Of a DNA stretch of 64,000 bases, positions 53,489 to 63,927 are shown piece by piece. The notes under the pieces were generated by a model. It was not told the origin of the DNA, made no database searches, and saw only the letters and a list, made by a program, of their open reading frames with translations. This DNA is from Rhizobium sp. CB3090 (lineage in GTDB: Bacteria > Pseudomonadota > Alphaproteobacteria > Rhizobiales > Rhizobiaceae). Within the stretch, counting starts at the first letter, position 1. Every line of letters begins with the position of its first letter. Position numbers and translations under genes: made by a program. The stretch covers positions 3,627,501 through 3,691,500 of the forward strand of contig NZ_CP121662.1 of assembly GCF_029714285.1 (NCBI RefSeq). Direction: 5' to 3'.

Positions 53489-54058
53489 TCAGGAAGTCAG
53501 AATTTCCGCCGTCTTGCGGATGCGCGACAGCCGTGGCAACACCTTGGTGCAGGAAAAAACGTGCATTTCCTGCGAAAAGGTCGTCACCGCGTCCTCGGCG
53601 ACGATGATGGAATAATTGGCCGCATAGCCGTCGCGAACGGTCGATTCGACACCGAAATTGGTGGCGATGCCGGTAAGGATCAGCGTTTTGATGCCGCGGC
53701 GGCGCAGTTGCAGATCGAGTTCGGTGCCATAAAAGGCGCTCCATTGGCGCTTAACGATGGCGATATCGGGCGTCAGTGCTGCGATTTCGGCGGGTGCGGC
53801 GAGAGCTGTCGGCGGCAAACCTCCCTCTGGAAAGCTGAAGGTTTCGTCGACGGGCTGGTTGACAGCATCGGCATAGTCCGCGGAAAATCCCACGGTCACA
53901 AAGACTGTGGTTCCGCCGTCCGCTTTCAATTTTTTGGCGATGGCGGCGGTATTCTCGACGATCTGTTGCGCAGGGTGGGGTGCGAGCGGGCGGCTGAGAA
54001 GCAGGCCCTGCAGATCGATGGAGACAAGTGCGGTGGTTTGGGGATCGTAAAGAGGCAT
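53489..54058 (-). CDS. Isochorismatase-fold hydrolase lacking the usual cysteine
   Basis: The protein is 189 residues from ATG 54058 (MPLYDPQTTALVSID). The catalytic Asp is in SIDLQG at about 14-19 and the Lys in IVKRQWSAFYGTELD at about 108-122. At the nucleophile position the usual TxxCVxxT reads ATNFGVESTVRDG, so Cys is Gly, as in isochorismatases proper rather than nicotinamidases. The substrate is unknown. Its start is 37 bases from the divergent TetR gene and next to two copies of a TGAGG-N4-CCTCA palindrome, so it is the likely target of that repressor. Confidence 0.8.
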   Translation of the reverse strand: MPLYDPQTTALVSIDLQGLLLSRPLAPHPAQQIVENTAAIAKKLKADGGTTVFVTVGFSADYADAVNQPVDETFSFPEGGLPPTALAAPAEIAALTPDIAIVKRQWSAFYGTELDLQLRRRGIKTLILTGIATNFGVESTVRDGYAANYSIIVAEDAVTTFSQEMHVFSCTKVLPRLSRIRKTAEILTS

Positions 54059-54078
54059 CAGGGGGCTCCGGAGAAATA

Positions 54079-54118
54079 TGAGGGTATCCTCACAATGACA
54101 AATATGAGGGAATCCTCG
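54079..54118. promoter_or_regulatory. Duplicated operator TGAGG-N4-CCTC(A/G)
   Basis: TGAGG-GTAT-CCTCA (54079-54092) and TGAGG-GAAT-CCTCG (54105-54118) lie 26 bases apart, each preceded by AATA. They cover the gap between the divergent hydrolase and TetR genes and run over the TetR start codon. Confidence 0.72.
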
Positions 54119-54730
54119 CAAAAATCAAGTGGGGAGCCGCAAACGCGTATTCCGAAGCGCCGCCGCGGCCATGACCGCGTTGCCGTGCTTCTGGAAACGG
54201 CCGCAAAAATCTTCGTTCAAAAGGGCTATGACGCTGCGACGATGACGGAGATCGCCGCCGAAGCGCACTCGTCGATCGGCTCGCTCTATCAATTCTTTCC
54301 GACCAAGCCACTGCTTGCCGAAGCGCTGCATGTCGATCGGCTGGAGCGGCTGAAAGCGGTGCTTCAGGATATCGCGGAAAAGAGCGGCGGCCGTTCGGCT
54401 GCCGATAGCGGCGAGGCGATCTTCGACAGGCTCGGTGCCTTCATCGAGGAGTTTCCGGAATTTCCGGTGCTTGCCGCCCGCCGCGACGTGCCGAAGGACC
54501 GCAAGATGCGTTCGCGGGCGGAGCTGAAGGAGCTGATTTCCTCTATCCTGCGGCGCGCCGAGCCGCCGATCACGGACGATGTCGCCTTGATGTCAGCGAT
54601 CATTCTGGAACTGCTGCGTATTGCCGTCGTTGCCGCCAACGAGCCGGAAGCGGCCGGCGACCGGCGTCTTGTCCACGAATTGCGCCTAATGCTGCGCAAG
54701 CGTCTTGAAGAAGCTGCGGCAAAAGCCTGA
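54095..54730 (+). CDS. TetR/AcrR family transcriptional regulator
   Basis: The protein is 211 residues from ATG 54095 (ATG 54104 is possible). It has the TetR HTH at about 28-70: VAVLLETAAKIFVQKGYDAATMTEIAAEAHSSIGSLYQFF in adjoining stretches, with GSLYQFF as recognition helix end. The C-terminal ligand domain is ordinary. The first 26 residues are basic (IPKRRRGHDR). It probably represses itself and the divergent hydrolase through the duplicated palindrome overlapping its start. Confidence 0.88.
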   Translation: MTNMRESSQKSSGEPQTRIPKRRRGHDRVAVLLETAAKIFVQKGYDAATMTEIAAEAHSSIGSLYQFFPTKPLLAEALHVDRLERLKAVLQDIAEKSGGRSAADSGEAIFDRLGAFIEEFPEFPVLAARRDVPKDRKMRSRAELKELISSILRRAEPPITDDVALMSAIILELLRIAVVAANEPEAAGDRRLVHELRLMLRKRLEEAAAKA

Positions 54731-54840
54731 TTTCATGGAGCAGCAATCGGCCGGTTTGCGAAAAGATGAGCAATTCCGTCCTGCTTTTCGCCCTCATTTG
54801 GCCTATGCTTGATTCCCATCAAAGCATCAGAGGATCATGA

Positions 54841-56682
54841 ATGGCATCGTCGCGGTTGAAAGCAGGCTTGGTTGCTTCTCTTTTCTGCCTGCTGATCTTG
54901 CCGGCGCCCTCCAACGCCGACGAGTTACAGTTCCGTATTGGCACGGCCATTCTCGGTGATCTGAAATACCAGCCCGGCTTCAAGCATTTCGACTACGTCA
55001 ATCCGGATGCACCGAAGGGCGGCGAGTTGAAGCTTTCAAGCAACGGTACGTTCGATACGCTCAATCCCATTTTGCTGAAGGGCAATCCGGTCACCGGAAT
55101 TGGACTGGTTTTCGATACATTGCTGAAATCGGCCGACGATGAAATCGCCTCGGCTTATGGGCTGCTGGCGGAAGGCGTGTCCTATCCTGACGACATATCG
55201 AATGCGACGTTCCGGTTGCGGGCGGAGGCGAAATGGGCTGACGGAACCCCGGTGACTCCGGAAGATGTGATCTTCAGCTTCGAAAAGGCTAAAGAACTTA
55301 ATCCGTTCATGACGAGCTACTACGCGCATGTGTCGCGGGCTGAAAAGACTGGCGACCGCGATGTTACCTTCACGTTCGACGAGAAGAACAATCGCGAACT
55401 GCCGTTCATTCTGGGACAGCTTCTTCCCATCGTGCCGAAACATTGGTGGGAAGGCACCGGGCCGGACGGCAAGCTGCGCGACATTTCGCGCACGACGCTG
55501 GAGCCGGTCATGGGTTCTGGCCCCTACAAGATCGCGGCCGTCTCGCCGGGCTCGACCATCCGCTATGAGCTCCGCGACGACTATTGGGCCAAGAACTTGC
55601 CCGTGAATGTCGGCGAGAACAATTTCGGAGTGATCTCGTACGCCTATTACGCCGACGACGATGTGGAATTCGAAGGGTTTCGCGGCGGCAATGTCGATTT
55701 CTGGCAGGACAATAGCGCCAGCCGCTGGGTAACGGGCTATGATTTCCCCGCAGTCAAGGATGGCCGCATCAAGCGCGAAGACGTGCCCAATCCGCTGCGC
55801 GCGACCGGCGTGATGCAGGCGCTGGTTCCAAACATGCGCCGCGATCAGTTCAAGGATCAAAGGGTACGCGAAGCGCTCAACTACGCCTTTGATTTCGAGG
55901 AGATCAACCGCACGGTCGCCTACGGTGTGTATCACCGTGACGACAGCTATTTCTTCGGCACCAAACTCGCTTCCTCCGGTCTGCCTCAGGGGGAGGAGTT
56001 GAATATTCTGAACGAGATCAAGGACAAGGTGCCGCCTGAGGTCTTTACGACGCCCTACAGCAATCCCGTAGGTGGCGATCCGCAGAAATCTCGTGACAAT
56101 CTTCGTAAAGCGATCGGGCTTCTCAAGGATGCGGGCTATGTCATCAAGGGCAACCAGATGGTCAACGCCAAGACCGGACAGCCCTTTTCCATCGAAATTC
56201 TCCTCGGCAGCCCATTTGTTGAAAAATGGGTGCTGCCCTACGCGCAGAACCTGAAGAAGATCGGCATCGACGCAAGGGTTCGAACCGTCGATTCATCGCA
56301 ATACATCAATCGTGTCCGTAGCTTCGACTATGACATGATCTGGACCGTTTGGGCTCAGACACTCAATCCGGGCAACGAACAGATCGACATGTGGGGCTCG
56401 GCATCCGCCAATCGCCAAGGCTCGCGTAACTATGCCGGCATAGCCGATCCCGGCATCGATGCGCTGATCACCAAGGTCATTCTTGCCAAGGATGTCGCAG
56501 AGAAAGATGCTGCGGCGAAGGCGCTCGACCGCGTTCTGCTCGCCCATCACTACGTCGTTCCATTGTTCTATGCCACGAGCTTCCACATTGCCTATTGGGA
56601 CAAGTTCGAACACTCCGCAAATCTGCCGGAATACTCGATGGGCTTTCCGGAGACATGGTGGTCGAAGAACGCCGGCAAATGA
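54841..56682 (+). CDS. yejA: Peptide ABC transporter substrate-binding protein, YejA-like
   Basis: The 613-residue protein has a signal peptide of about 26 residues (ending PSNAD) and the family 5 binding fold: GFKHFDYVNPDAPKGGEL at about 47-64 is characteristic of YejA, followed by WADGTPVTPEDVIFSFEKAK, VMGSGPYKI and RDDSYFFGTKLASSGLP. It binds oligopeptides, microcin C-like compounds in E. coli. First of yejABEF; a 173-base gap with a small hairpin (CGCCGG/CCGGCG at 56759-56777) precedes yejB. Confidence 0.9.
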   Translation: MASSRLKAGLVASLFCLLILPAPSNADELQFRIGTAILGDLKYQPGFKHFDYVNPDAPKGGELKLSSNGTFDTLNPILLKGNPVTGIGLVFDTLLKSADDEIASAYGLLAEGVSYPDDISNATFRLRAEAKWADGTPVTPEDVIFSFEKAKELNPFMTSYYAHVSRAEKTGDRDVTFTFDEKNNRELPFILGQLLPIVPKHWWEGTGPDGKLRDISRTTLEPVMGSGPYKIAAVSPGSTIRYELRDDYWAKNLPVNVGENNFGVISYAYYADDDVEFEGFRGGNVDFWQDNSASRWVTGYDFPAVKDGRIKREDVPNPLRATGVMQALVPNMRRDQFKDQRVREALNYAFDFEEINRTVAYGVYHRDDSYFFGTKLASSGLPQGEELNILNEIKDKVPPEVFTTPYSNPVGGDPQKSRDNLRKAIGLLKDAGYVIKGNQMVNAKTGQPFSIEILLGSPFVEKWVLPYAQNLKKIGIDARVRTVDSSQYINRVRSFDYDMIWTVWAQTLNPGNEQIDMWGSASANRQGSRNYAGIADPGIDALITKVILAKDVAEKDAAAKALDRVLLAHHYVVPLFYATSFHIAYWDKFEHSANLPEYSMGFPETWWSKNAGK

Positions 56683-56855
56683 GCGGCTCTTGCAATGATG
56701 AACATGCTGGGCTCCAAATGCGCGATGCCGATTCGGCAATATCAGCCTGAAATGACTGCGCCGGCTGTATTCCGGCGGAAGGGAACAAACGACTTGAAAG
56801 ACGGATGGATTGAGGCGAGAGCAGGCATATTCCTCGATGGGGGAGTGACGGGCTG

Positions 56856-57947
56856 ATGGGCGCCTATATCCTCAGACGTCTGCTGCTGATGATCCCGACC
56901 ATCATCGGCATCATGGCGATCTCCTTCACCATTGTGCAGTTCGCGCCCGGCGGTCCCGTCGAGCAGGTCATTGCGCAGTTGACCGGTCAGGCCGACAACG
57001 CCAATGGCCGTCTTTCCGGCGGCACCGATGTGCTCGGCCAGCAGAGCGTCGATGACAGCAGTTCGAAATATCGCGGCGCCCAGGGGCTTGATCCGGAGCT
57101 GATCGCCAAGCTCGACAAGCAGTTCGGCTTCGACAAGCCGCCGCTCGAGCGCTTCGGCCAGATGATGTGGAATTATATCCGCTTCGATTTCGGCGAAAGC
57201 TTCTTCCGCAATACCACGGTGATCGACCTCATCGGCCAGAAGTTGCCCGTATCGATCTCGCTCGGCATCTGGATCCTGATCTTCTCCTATGCCATCTCCA
57301 TCCCGCTCGGCATCCGTAAGGCGATACAGGACGGATCGACCTTCGATGTCTGGACGTCCGGCGTCATCATCATCGGCTATGCCGTTCCGAGTTTTCTCTT
57401 CGGCATCATGCTGATCGTGCTTTTCGCCGGCGGCTCCTTCTTCGATTGGTTTCCGCTGCGCGGCCTCGTCTCCGACAATTTCGCCGATCTCAGTTGGTGG
57501 CAGAAGATCATCGATTATCTCTGGCATCTCGTGCTGCCGTTGATTTCGCTTTCGCTCGCCGCCTTCGCCACGACGACGCTGCTCACCAAGAATTCCTTCA
57601 TCGAGGAAATCAAGAAGCAATATGTCATCACGGCCCGCGCCAAGGGTTTGAGCGAGCGGCGCGTGCTCTATGGCCACGTCTTCCGCAATGCCATGCTCAT
57701 CGTCATCGCCGGTTTCCCCGGTGCCTTCATCTCCGCCTTCTTCACCGGTTCGCTATTGATCGAGAACATCTTCTCGCTCGACGGCCTTGGCCGCCTCAGC
57801 TATCTCTCCGTGGTCCAGCGTGATTATCCGATCGTGTTCGCAACGCTCTATATCTTCTCGCTGCTTGGCTTGTTCGTCGGCCTGATCTCGGACTTGATCT
57901 ATACCTGGATCGACCCGCGCATCGATTTCGAGCGGAGGGACGTATGA
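56856..57947 (+). CDS. yejB: Peptide ABC transporter permease, YejB-like
   Basis: The 363-residue inner-membrane protein starts [20 protein letters not shown], typical of DppB/YejB, and has six helices. The segment about 60-85 ([20 protein letters not shown]) is a YejB-type insertion after helix 1. The coupling loop contains [20 protein letters not shown]. It ends in overlap with yejE (ATGATGA at 57944). Confidence 0.93.
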   Translation: MGAYILRRLLLMIPTIIGIMAISFTIVQFAPGGPVEQVIAQLTGQADNANGRLSGGTDVLGQQSVDDSSSKYRGAQGLDPELIAKLDKQFGFDKPPLERFGQMMWNYIRFDFGESFFRNTTVIDLIGQKLPVSISLGIWILIFSYAISIPLGIRKAIQDGSTFDVWTSGVIIIGYAVPSFLFGIMLIVLFAGGSFFDWFPLRGLVSDNFADLSWWQKIIDYLWHLVLPLISLSLAAFATTTLLTKNSFIEEIKKQYVITARAKGLSERRVLYGHVFRNAMLIVIAGFPGAFISAFFTGSLLIENIFSLDGLGRLSYLSVVQRDYPIVFATLYIFSLLGLFVGLISDLIYTWIDPRIDFERRDV

Positions 57948-59101
57948 TGGACGCTGCGACCAATTCGACGGCCCCGGCAGTGGTAAAGCCGCCGCGCAAA
58001 GGCCTTTTTTCCCCGACCAACATTCGCCGCTGGCAGAATTTCAAGGCGAACCGCCGCGGCTACTGGTCCCTCTGGCTATTCCTGATCCTGTTCGTTCTGA
58101 GCCTCGGAGCGGAATTCATCGCCAACGACCGGCCGATCCTCATCTCCTATAAGGGCGAGATCCTGACACCTGTCTTCGTCGATTACCCCGAGGAAAAGTT
58201 CGGCGGCTTCCTGGCGCAGACCGATTATCGCGCAGAGGATATCAATCAGGAGATCAATGCCAATGGCTGGATGATTTGGCCGCCAATCCACTATTCCTAC
58301 CAGACCGCCAATTCGAACCTTCCAAAGGGAATGTCGGCGCCGACCCCGCCCTTCTGGCTGATGAGCAAGGAAAAGCGCTGCTCCGGCTATGAAAAGGGCG
58401 TTGATGATCCGAATTGCACTTTGAGCAATCTCAACTGGCTGGGCACGGACGATCAGGCGCGCGATGTGCTGGCGCGCATGATCTACGGCTTCCGCATCTC
58501 GGTGCTGTTCGGCCTGGCGCTGACCATCTGCTCGGCGGTCGTCGGCGTTGCCGCCGGTGCCATACAAGGTTATTTCGGCGGCTGGACCGACCTTCTCCTG
58601 CAGCGCTTCATCGAAATATGGTCGTCGATGCCGGTGCTCTATATCCTGCTGATCATCGCCTCGGTCCTGCCGCCCGGCTTCTTCATCCTTCTCGGCATCC
58701 TTCTTCTGTTTTCCTGGGTAGGCCTCGTCGGCGTCGTGCGTGCCGAATTCCTGCGGGCACGCAATTTCGAATACGTGCGTGCCGCCCGTGCGCTCGGCGT
58801 CAACAACATTACCATCATGTATCGCCACCTGTTGCCGAACGCCATGGTCGCGACCCTGACCTTCGTGCCCTTCATTCTCTCCGGCTCGATCACGACTCTG
58901 ACCTCGCTGGATTTCTTAGGATTCGGCATGCCTCCAGGCTCGCCCTCGCTCGGCGAGATGATCGCCCAAGGCAAATCTAATCTGCAGGCCCCCTGGCTGG
59001 GCCTCTCCGCCTTCTTCACCATGTCGATCATGCTGTCGCTTCTGATCTTCATCGGCGAGGCCGTCCGCGATGCATTCGATCCGAGGAAGACGTTCCGATG
59101 A
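57944..59101 (+). CDS. yejE: Peptide ABC transporter permease, YejE-like
   Basis: The 385-residue inner-membrane protein has YejE features: [20 protein letters not shown] at about 22-41, a long periplasmic segment (about 60-160) with [33 protein letters not shown], and the coupling loop [20 protein letters not shown]. Starts ATGATG at 57944/57947 are equivalent. Stop overlaps the yejF start by four bases. Confidence 0.94.
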   Translation: MMDAATNSTAPAVVKPPRKGLFSPTNIRRWQNFKANRRGYWSLWLFLILFVLSLGAEFIANDRPILISYKGEILTPVFVDYPEEKFGGFLAQTDYRAEDINQEINANGWMIWPPIHYSYQTANSNLPKGMSAPTPPFWLMSKEKRCSGYEKGVDDPNCTLSNLNWLGTDDQARDVLARMIYGFRISVLFGLALTICSAVVGVAAGAIQGYFGGWTDLLLQRFIEIWSSMPVLYILLIIASVLPPGFFILLGILLLFSWVGLVGVVRAEFLRARNFEYVRAARALGVNNITIMYRHLLPNAMVATLTFVPFILSGSITTLTSLDFLGFGMPPGSPSLGEMIAQGKSNLQAPWLGLSAFFTMSIMLSLLIFIGEAVRDAFDPRKTFR

Positions 59102-60735
59102 GCGGAAACTCCACTCCATTGCTTTCCGTCCGCAATCTATCCGTCGCCTTTCACCAGGGCGGGCAAACCTCGACCGCGGTCGATGGCATCTCCTTCGATA
59201 TCGCCAAAGGCGAGGTCTTGGCGCTGGTCGGCGAATCCGGATCCGGCAAATCGGTCTCGGCCAACTCGATCCTGAAGCTGCTGCCTTATCCCTCCGCCAG
59301 CCACCCCTCAGGCGAGATCCTGTTCAAGGGCAAGGACCTGCTGAAGGCGTCCGACAACGAGTTGCGTGCCGTGCGCGGCAACGACATTACCATGATCTTC
59401 CAAGAGCCGATGACCTCGCTCAATCCGCTCCATACGATCGAAAAGCAGATCGGCGAAATCCTGGCGCTGCACCAGGGCGTGGCCGGCCAGGCAGCACGTG
59501 TCCGCATACTGGATCTCCTGAATCAGGTCGGCATCCGCGAGCCGGAAAAGCGCCTCAAGGCCTATCCGCATGAACTGTCCGGCGGTCAGCGTCAGCGCGT
59601 GATGATTGCCATGGCGCTCGCCAACCGGCCGGAGCTTCTAATCGCCGACGAGCCGACGACCGCGCTCGACGTGACGGTGCAGGCGCAGATCCTCCAGTTG
59701 CTGCGCGACCTCAAGGGCGCGCATGGCATGTCGATGCTGTTCATCACCCACGATCTCGGCATCGTCCGCAAATTCGCCGATCGCGTTTGCGTCATGACCA
59801 AGGGCCGTATTGTCGAAACCGGCACGGTCGAGACGGTCTTCACCAATCCACGGCATGAGTACACCCGGCATCTGCTCGCCGCCGAACCGCGCGGCGAGCC
59901 GCCGGTGGGCGACACCAGCAAGCCCGTGGTCATGGAAGGCTCCGACATTAAGGTCTGGTTCCCGATCAAGGCCGGGCTGATGCGCAAGGTGGTCGACCAT
60001 GTGAAGGCGGTCGATGGCATCGATCTGAGGCTGAGGGCCGGCCAGACGCTCGGCGTCGTCGGTGAATCCGGCTCCGGCAAGACGACGCTCGGCCTGGCGC
60101 TCGCCCGCCTGATCTCCTCCAGAGGCCGCATCAGCTTTGTCGGCAGGGACATTGCGGATTATTCCTTCAAGGAGATGCGGCCGCTGCGAAACCAGCTTCA
60201 GGTCGTCTTTCAGGACCCCTACGGCTCGCTGAGCCCGCGTATGTCGGTCGGCGAAATCATTGCCGAGGGGCTCAAGGTGCATGAGCAATTTCTGTCTGCG
60301 GAAGAGCGCGATCAGCGCGTCTGCTGGGCGTTGGAAGAGGTGGGTCTCGATCCCTCGACCCGCTGGCGCTTCCCGCATGAATTCTCCGGCGGCCAGCGAC
60401 AGCGCATCGCTATTGCCCGTGCCATGGTGCTGAAGCCACGTTTCGTCATGCTGGATGAGCCGACCTCGGCGCTCGACATGAGCGTGCAGGCCCAGGTGGT
60501 CGATCTGCTGCGCGACCTGCAGCGGCGCCATGACCTCGCCTACCTCTTTATCAGCCATGATCTGAAGGTCGTAAAGGCGCTTGCAAACGACCTGATCGTT
60601 ATGCGCTTCGGCAAGGTCGTGGAGCAGGGTTCGTCAGCCGAGATTTTCCGCGCGCCCAAAGAGGATTACACCAAGGCGCTTCTCGCCGCCGCCTTCAACA
60701 TCGAGGCGGTACCCACTGCCGCCCTCCAGCAATAA
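59098..60735 (+). CDS. yejF: Peptide ABC transporter ATP-binding protein, YejF-like fused dimer
   Basis: The 545-residue protein contains two ATPase modules. The first has Walker [13 protein letters not shown] at about 41-52, [15 protein letters not shown] and [12 protein letters not shown]; the second has [14 protein letters not shown] at about 320-333, [15 protein letters not shown] and [12 protein letters not shown]. Such fusions energise YejBE. Fourth gene of the operon; ghrA begins 11 bases later. Confidence 0.94.
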   Translation: MSGNSTPLLSVRNLSVAFHQGGQTSTAVDGISFDIAKGEVLALVGESGSGKSVSANSILKLLPYPSASHPSGEILFKGKDLLKASDNELRAVRGNDITMIFQEPMTSLNPLHTIEKQIGEILALHQGVAGQAARVRILDLLNQVGIREPEKRLKAYPHELSGGQRQRVMIAMALANRPELLIADEPTTALDVTVQAQILQLLRDLKGAHGMSMLFITHDLGIVRKFADRVCVMTKGRIVETGTVETVFTNPRHEYTRHLLAAEPRGEPPVGDTSKPVVMEGSDIKVWFPIKAGLMRKVVDHVKAVDGIDLRLRAGQTLGVVGESGSGKTTLGLALARLISSRGRISFVGRDIADYSFKEMRPLRNQLQVVFQDPYGSLSPRMSVGEIIAEGLKVHEQFLSAEERDQRVCWALEEVGLDPSTRWRFPHEFSGGQRQRIAIARAMVLKPRFVMLDEPTSALDMSVQAQVVDLLRDLQRRHDLAYLFISHDLKVVKALANDLIVMRFGKVVEQGSSAEIFRAPKEDYTKALLAAAFNIEAVPTAALQQ

Positions 60736-60746
60736 AGACAATCGCC

Positions 60747-61706
60747 ATGCCTGCCAAGAGCCCCGTTCTCGTCGATCTGAAATTCACGCCTGAGGCCATC
60801 GCCGCGGCCCTTGAAACCGCTTTCACCGATCGCGGCAGCATCAATCTCGCCGATCCCGCCAACAAAGACGCGGATCTGAGCCATGTCGATTATGCTCTTC
60901 TGTGGAAGCCGGATGCCGATCTCTTTCAGCGTGCTCCCAACCTAAAGGTCATCTTTTCCGGCGGTGCCGGCGTCGATTCCATGTTGAATATCGCCGGTCT
61001 GCCCGACATTCCCATCGTCCGCTTCGTCGATCGCAGCTTGACGGTGCGCATGACGGAATGGGTCGTGCTGCAATGCCTCATGCATCTGCGCGATGTCTTC
61101 GGCCACTTCAGGCACCAGCGCAAGCGCGTCTGGGGTCATCTTCCGGCGCCGGAAGCGCGCGAAGTCACGGTCGGCGTCATGGGGCTCGGCATTCTCGGCC
61201 TTGATGCCGCCGCCAAACTCAAGGCCATGGGCTTCCATGTCATCGGCTGGTCGCGGCAGAAAAAGCACATCGACGGCATGGAAACGTTCGACGCCGGCGA
61301 GATCGATGCCTTTCTCGCGCGGACCGACATTCTCGTCGGCCTGCTGCCGCTGACACCGGAGACGACGGGGCTTTATAATAGCGCGCTCTTTTCCAAACTT
61401 CGCCGCGGCGGCGCCCTGGGTAAGCCGGTGTTCATCAATGCCGGACGCGGCAAGAGCCAGGTTCAGGCCGATATCGTCTCGGCGATCGAGACCGGCGTGC
61501 TCGGTGGCGCGTCGCTCGATGTCTTCGATGTCGAGCCGCTGCCGATGGACGACCCGCTCTGGGGCATGGAGAATGTCGTCATCACCCCGCATGATGCGGC
61601 GGTCTCCGAAGAATATTCGCTGATGCGTCATGTCGAAGAGCAGATCGCCCGCTTCGAACGCGGCGAGCCCCTGCAATATCTGGTGGATCGCAACCGAGGC
61701 TACTGA
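60747..61706 (+). CDS. ghrA: Glyoxylate/hydroxypyruvate reductase A
   Basis: The 319-residue D-2-hydroxyacid dehydrogenase has the NAD(P)-binding loop VGVMGLGILGLDAA at about 139-152 and the catalytic residues Arg (FINAGRGKSQVQ), Glu (DVFDVEPLPMDDP) and His (ITPHDAAVSEEY). PhYYYsical context after yejF with an 11-base gap suggests cotranscription. The GhrA group reduces glyoxylate and hydroxypyruvate; the match rests on length and on the WSRQKKHIDGMETF segment. Confidence 0.87.
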   Translation: MPAKSPVLVDLKFTPEAIAAALETAFTDRGSINLADPANKDADLSHVDYALLWKPDADLFQRAPNLKVIFSGGAGVDSMLNIAGLPDIPIVRFVDRSLTVRMTEWVVLQCLMHLRDVFGHFRHQRKRVWGHLPAPEAREVTVGVMGLGILGLDAAAKLKAMGFHVIGWSRQKKHIDGMETFDAGEIDAFLARTDILVGLLPLTPETTGLYNSALFSKLRRGGALGKPVFINAGRGKSQVQADIVSAIETGVLGGASLDVFDVEPLPMDDPLWGMENVVITPHDAAVSEEYSLMRHVEEQIARFERGEPLQYLVDRNRGY

Positions 61707-61783
61707 GCGGTTTCGGAACCTTCCAGCACCGCCTCCGTTTTCCAAAGAACATCGCCACGAGGCGAAATTGGAAGGAGGCTATC

Positions 61784-62059
61784 ATGCCGCGGAAGCTGGA
61801 AACCCATACACGTTGGGAGAATTCTGATCGCCGCCTGCATGAGGAAAAGGAGTTGCCTGCGACCGAGGCCAAACAGGGGCGCATGGGGCGCCGGATATTG
61901 GCGGTGCTCCTTGTCGCACTTGCCCTGACGGCGATCGTCTGGGCTCTGGTGGAACTGTGGGGTAGTTACGAAGCCACGCACACGGCGCCCGTGACCGCGA
62001 CTGAGAACCAGACCGCGGCGCCGAAACCACCGGCTCAAGGCAATCCTCAGTCATATTGA
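61784..62059 (+). CDS. Small single-span membrane protein, unknown
   Basis: The 91-residue protein has a charged cytoplasmic N-terminus (RKLETHTRWENSDRRLHEEK), one helix at about 37-59 (RRILAVLLVALALTAIVWAL) and a short Thr/Pro/Ala-rich periplasmic tail. GGAAGGAGG at about 61769-61777 gives a strong ribosome site before ATG 61784. I do not recognise a family. It is probably real because of that ribosome site and the membrane topology. Confidence 0.6.
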   Translation: MPRKLETHTRWENSDRRLHEEKELPATEAKQGRMGRRILAVLLVALALTAIVWALVELWGSYEATHTAPVTATENQTAAPKPPAQGNPQSY

Positions 62060-62249
62060 ATTAGTCACCAATGAAACTTGAGTACACGCGCCGATCTCCC
62101 GGCGGCGCGTTTTGATTTGGTATCAATTTTCTTTCAGCGACTGGACTTTCTCTCAACATTTTTTGATAAGAAGAGCATTATACCCGCCGCCAGCGAGTTG
62201 GAGGCGCGAAGCATGACGTCCGGGGCGCAGGGAGACGGGCAGGAACGAG

Positions 62250-63554
62250 ATGACGAAGACGGATATCGCCACCCGTGTCTATAACCATACCTGGAAGCTC
62301 GATCCGATCATTCGCAGCCTGATCGATACGGATTTCTATAAGCTTCTGATGCTGCAGATGATCTGGAAGCTTTATCCGGATGTCGACGCCACCTTCTCCT
62401 TGATCAACCGAACGAAGAGCGTCCGGCTCGCCGACGTGATCGACGAGAAGGAGCTACGTGAACAGCTCGATCATGCGCGCACCCTCAGGCTTGCCAAGAA
62501 GGAGATGATCTGGCTGGCGGGTAACAGCTTCTACGGCCGCGCCCAGATCTTCGAGCCGGAATTCCTGGCCTGGCTGTCGAATTTCCAGCTTCCGGAGTAT
62601 GAGCTTTCGAAGCGCGACGGGCAGTATATTCTCGACTTCCATGGATCGTGGAAGGAAACGACTATGTGGGAGATTCCGGCACTCGCTATCATCAACGAGC
62701 TCCGGTCACGGGCGGCGCTGAAGGCGCTGGGTCCTTTTACGCTCGATGTTCTCTATGCGCGCGCCAAGGCGAAGATGTGGGAAAAGGTCGAGCGGCTGCG
62801 GGAGCTGCCGAACCTGCGTATTTCCGATTTCGGCACTCGGCGACGCCATAGTTTCCTCTGGCAGCGTTGGTGCGTGGAAGCGCTGAAGGAGGGTGTCAGC
62901 CATGCTTTCACCGGCACCAGCAATGTCCTCCTCGCCATGGATTCCGATCTCGAGGCCGTCGGCACCAACGCGCACGAGCTGCCGATGGTGGCGGCTGCAC
63001 TGGCCAAGACCGATGAGGAGCTTGGCAAGGCGCCCTACAAGGTGTTGCGCGACTGGAACCGCCTCTACGGCGGCAACCTGTTGGTGGTTCTGCCCGACGC
63101 CTTTGGTACAGCTTCATTCCTGCGCAACGCACCGGAATGGGTGGCCGACTGGACCGGTTTTCGCCCGGACAGCGCGCCTCCGATCGAAGGCGGCGAGAAG
63201 ATCATCGAATGGTGGAAGAAGATGGGCCGCGACCCGCGCCAGAAACTTCTGATCTTCTCCGACGGTCTGGATGTCGATGCGATCATCGCCACCTACAAGC
63301 ATTTCGAGGGCCGCGTGCGCATGAGCTTCGGCTGGGGCACCAACCTCACCAATGATTTCGCCGGCTGCGCCCCCACCGAAATCCATGGACTCAACCCGAT
63401 CTCGATCGTCTGCAAGGTGATCGAAGCCAACGGCCGCCCGGCCGTCAAGCTTTCGGACAATCCGCAGAAGGCAACGGGCGAACCCGCCGAGGTCGAGCGC
63501 TATCTGAAATTCTTCGGCGCCGAGGATCGAGTCGATCAAGAGGTACTGGTGTAG
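62250..63554 (+). CDS. pncB: Nicotinate phosphoribosyltransferase
   Basis: The 434-residue enzyme makes nicotinate mononucleotide from nicotinate, PRPP and ATP in NAD salvage. Conserved parts are [33 protein letters not shown], the phosphorylated-His region [26 protein letters not shown] and [12 protein letters not shown]. Length is normal for the family. Start ATG 62250 has GGGCAGGAACGAG upstream. Confidence 0.96.
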   Translation: MTKTDIATRVYNHTWKLDPIIRSLIDTDFYKLLMLQMIWKLYPDVDATFSLINRTKSVRLADVIDEKELREQLDHARTLRLAKKEMIWLAGNSFYGRAQIFEPEFLAWLSNFQLPEYELSKRDGQYILDFHGSWKETTMWEIPALAIINELRSRAALKALGPFTLDVLYARAKAKMWEKVERLRELPNLRISDFGTRRRHSFLWQRWCVEALKEGVSHAFTGTSNVLLAMDSDLEAVGTNAHELPMVAAALAKTDEELGKAPYKVLRDWNRLYGGNLLVVLPDAFGTASFLRNAPEWVADWTGFRPDSAPPIEGGEKIIEWWKKMGRDPRQKLLIFSDGLDVDAIIATYKHFEGRVRMSFGWGTNLTNDFAGCAPTEIHGLNPISIVCKVIEANGRPAVKLSDNPQKATGEPAEVERYLKFFGAEDRVDQEVLV

Positions 63555-63642
63555 ACATGCCTTTGACGGGGAACCAGCCGATGGTTCTTTACGCAAACGG
63601 CTGGTACTATATCGTTGGTATCGACCATTTCCGGAGAATTCG

Positions 63643-63927
63643 ATGTCACCCGCGTTGAAGGCCAGTGTAGAAATTGATTCTGACGTGAACGAACGGCTTG
63701 AGAAGCTCGCCGCGAGCCGCCATCGCCGGCCAGAGCGGTTGCTGAAGGAGGCTGTCGAGCAATATGTGGAGCGGGAAGAGAAGCGCGACTCGCTATTGCA
63801 GGATGCGCGCCATTCCCTGGATGAGTATGGGGTGACGGGCTTGTATGTGACAGGCGATGAAGTCATTGCATGGTTGCAGACTTGGGGCGATGAGGATGAG
63901 AAGGCCCCGCCTGAATGCCATCGGTAA
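63643..63927 (+). CDS. Ribbon-helix-helix antitoxin, ParD/CopG-type
   Basis: The 94-residue protein has an N-terminal RHH domain: strand ALKASVEIDSDVNERL, helices EKLAASRHRRPERLLKEAVEQYVEREE. The remaining acidic C-terminus (YVTGDEVIAWLQTWGDEDEK) would wrap the partner toxin. GGAGA lies eight to ten bases upstream of ATG 63643. The downstream toxin gene overlaps by 13 bases. Typically such antitoxins repress their own promoter with the toxin as corepressor. Confidence 0.82.
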   Translation: MSPALKASVEIDSDVNERLEKLAASRHRRPERLLKEAVEQYVEREEKRDSLLQDARHSLDEYGVTGLYVTGDEVIAWLQTWGDEDEKAPPECHR

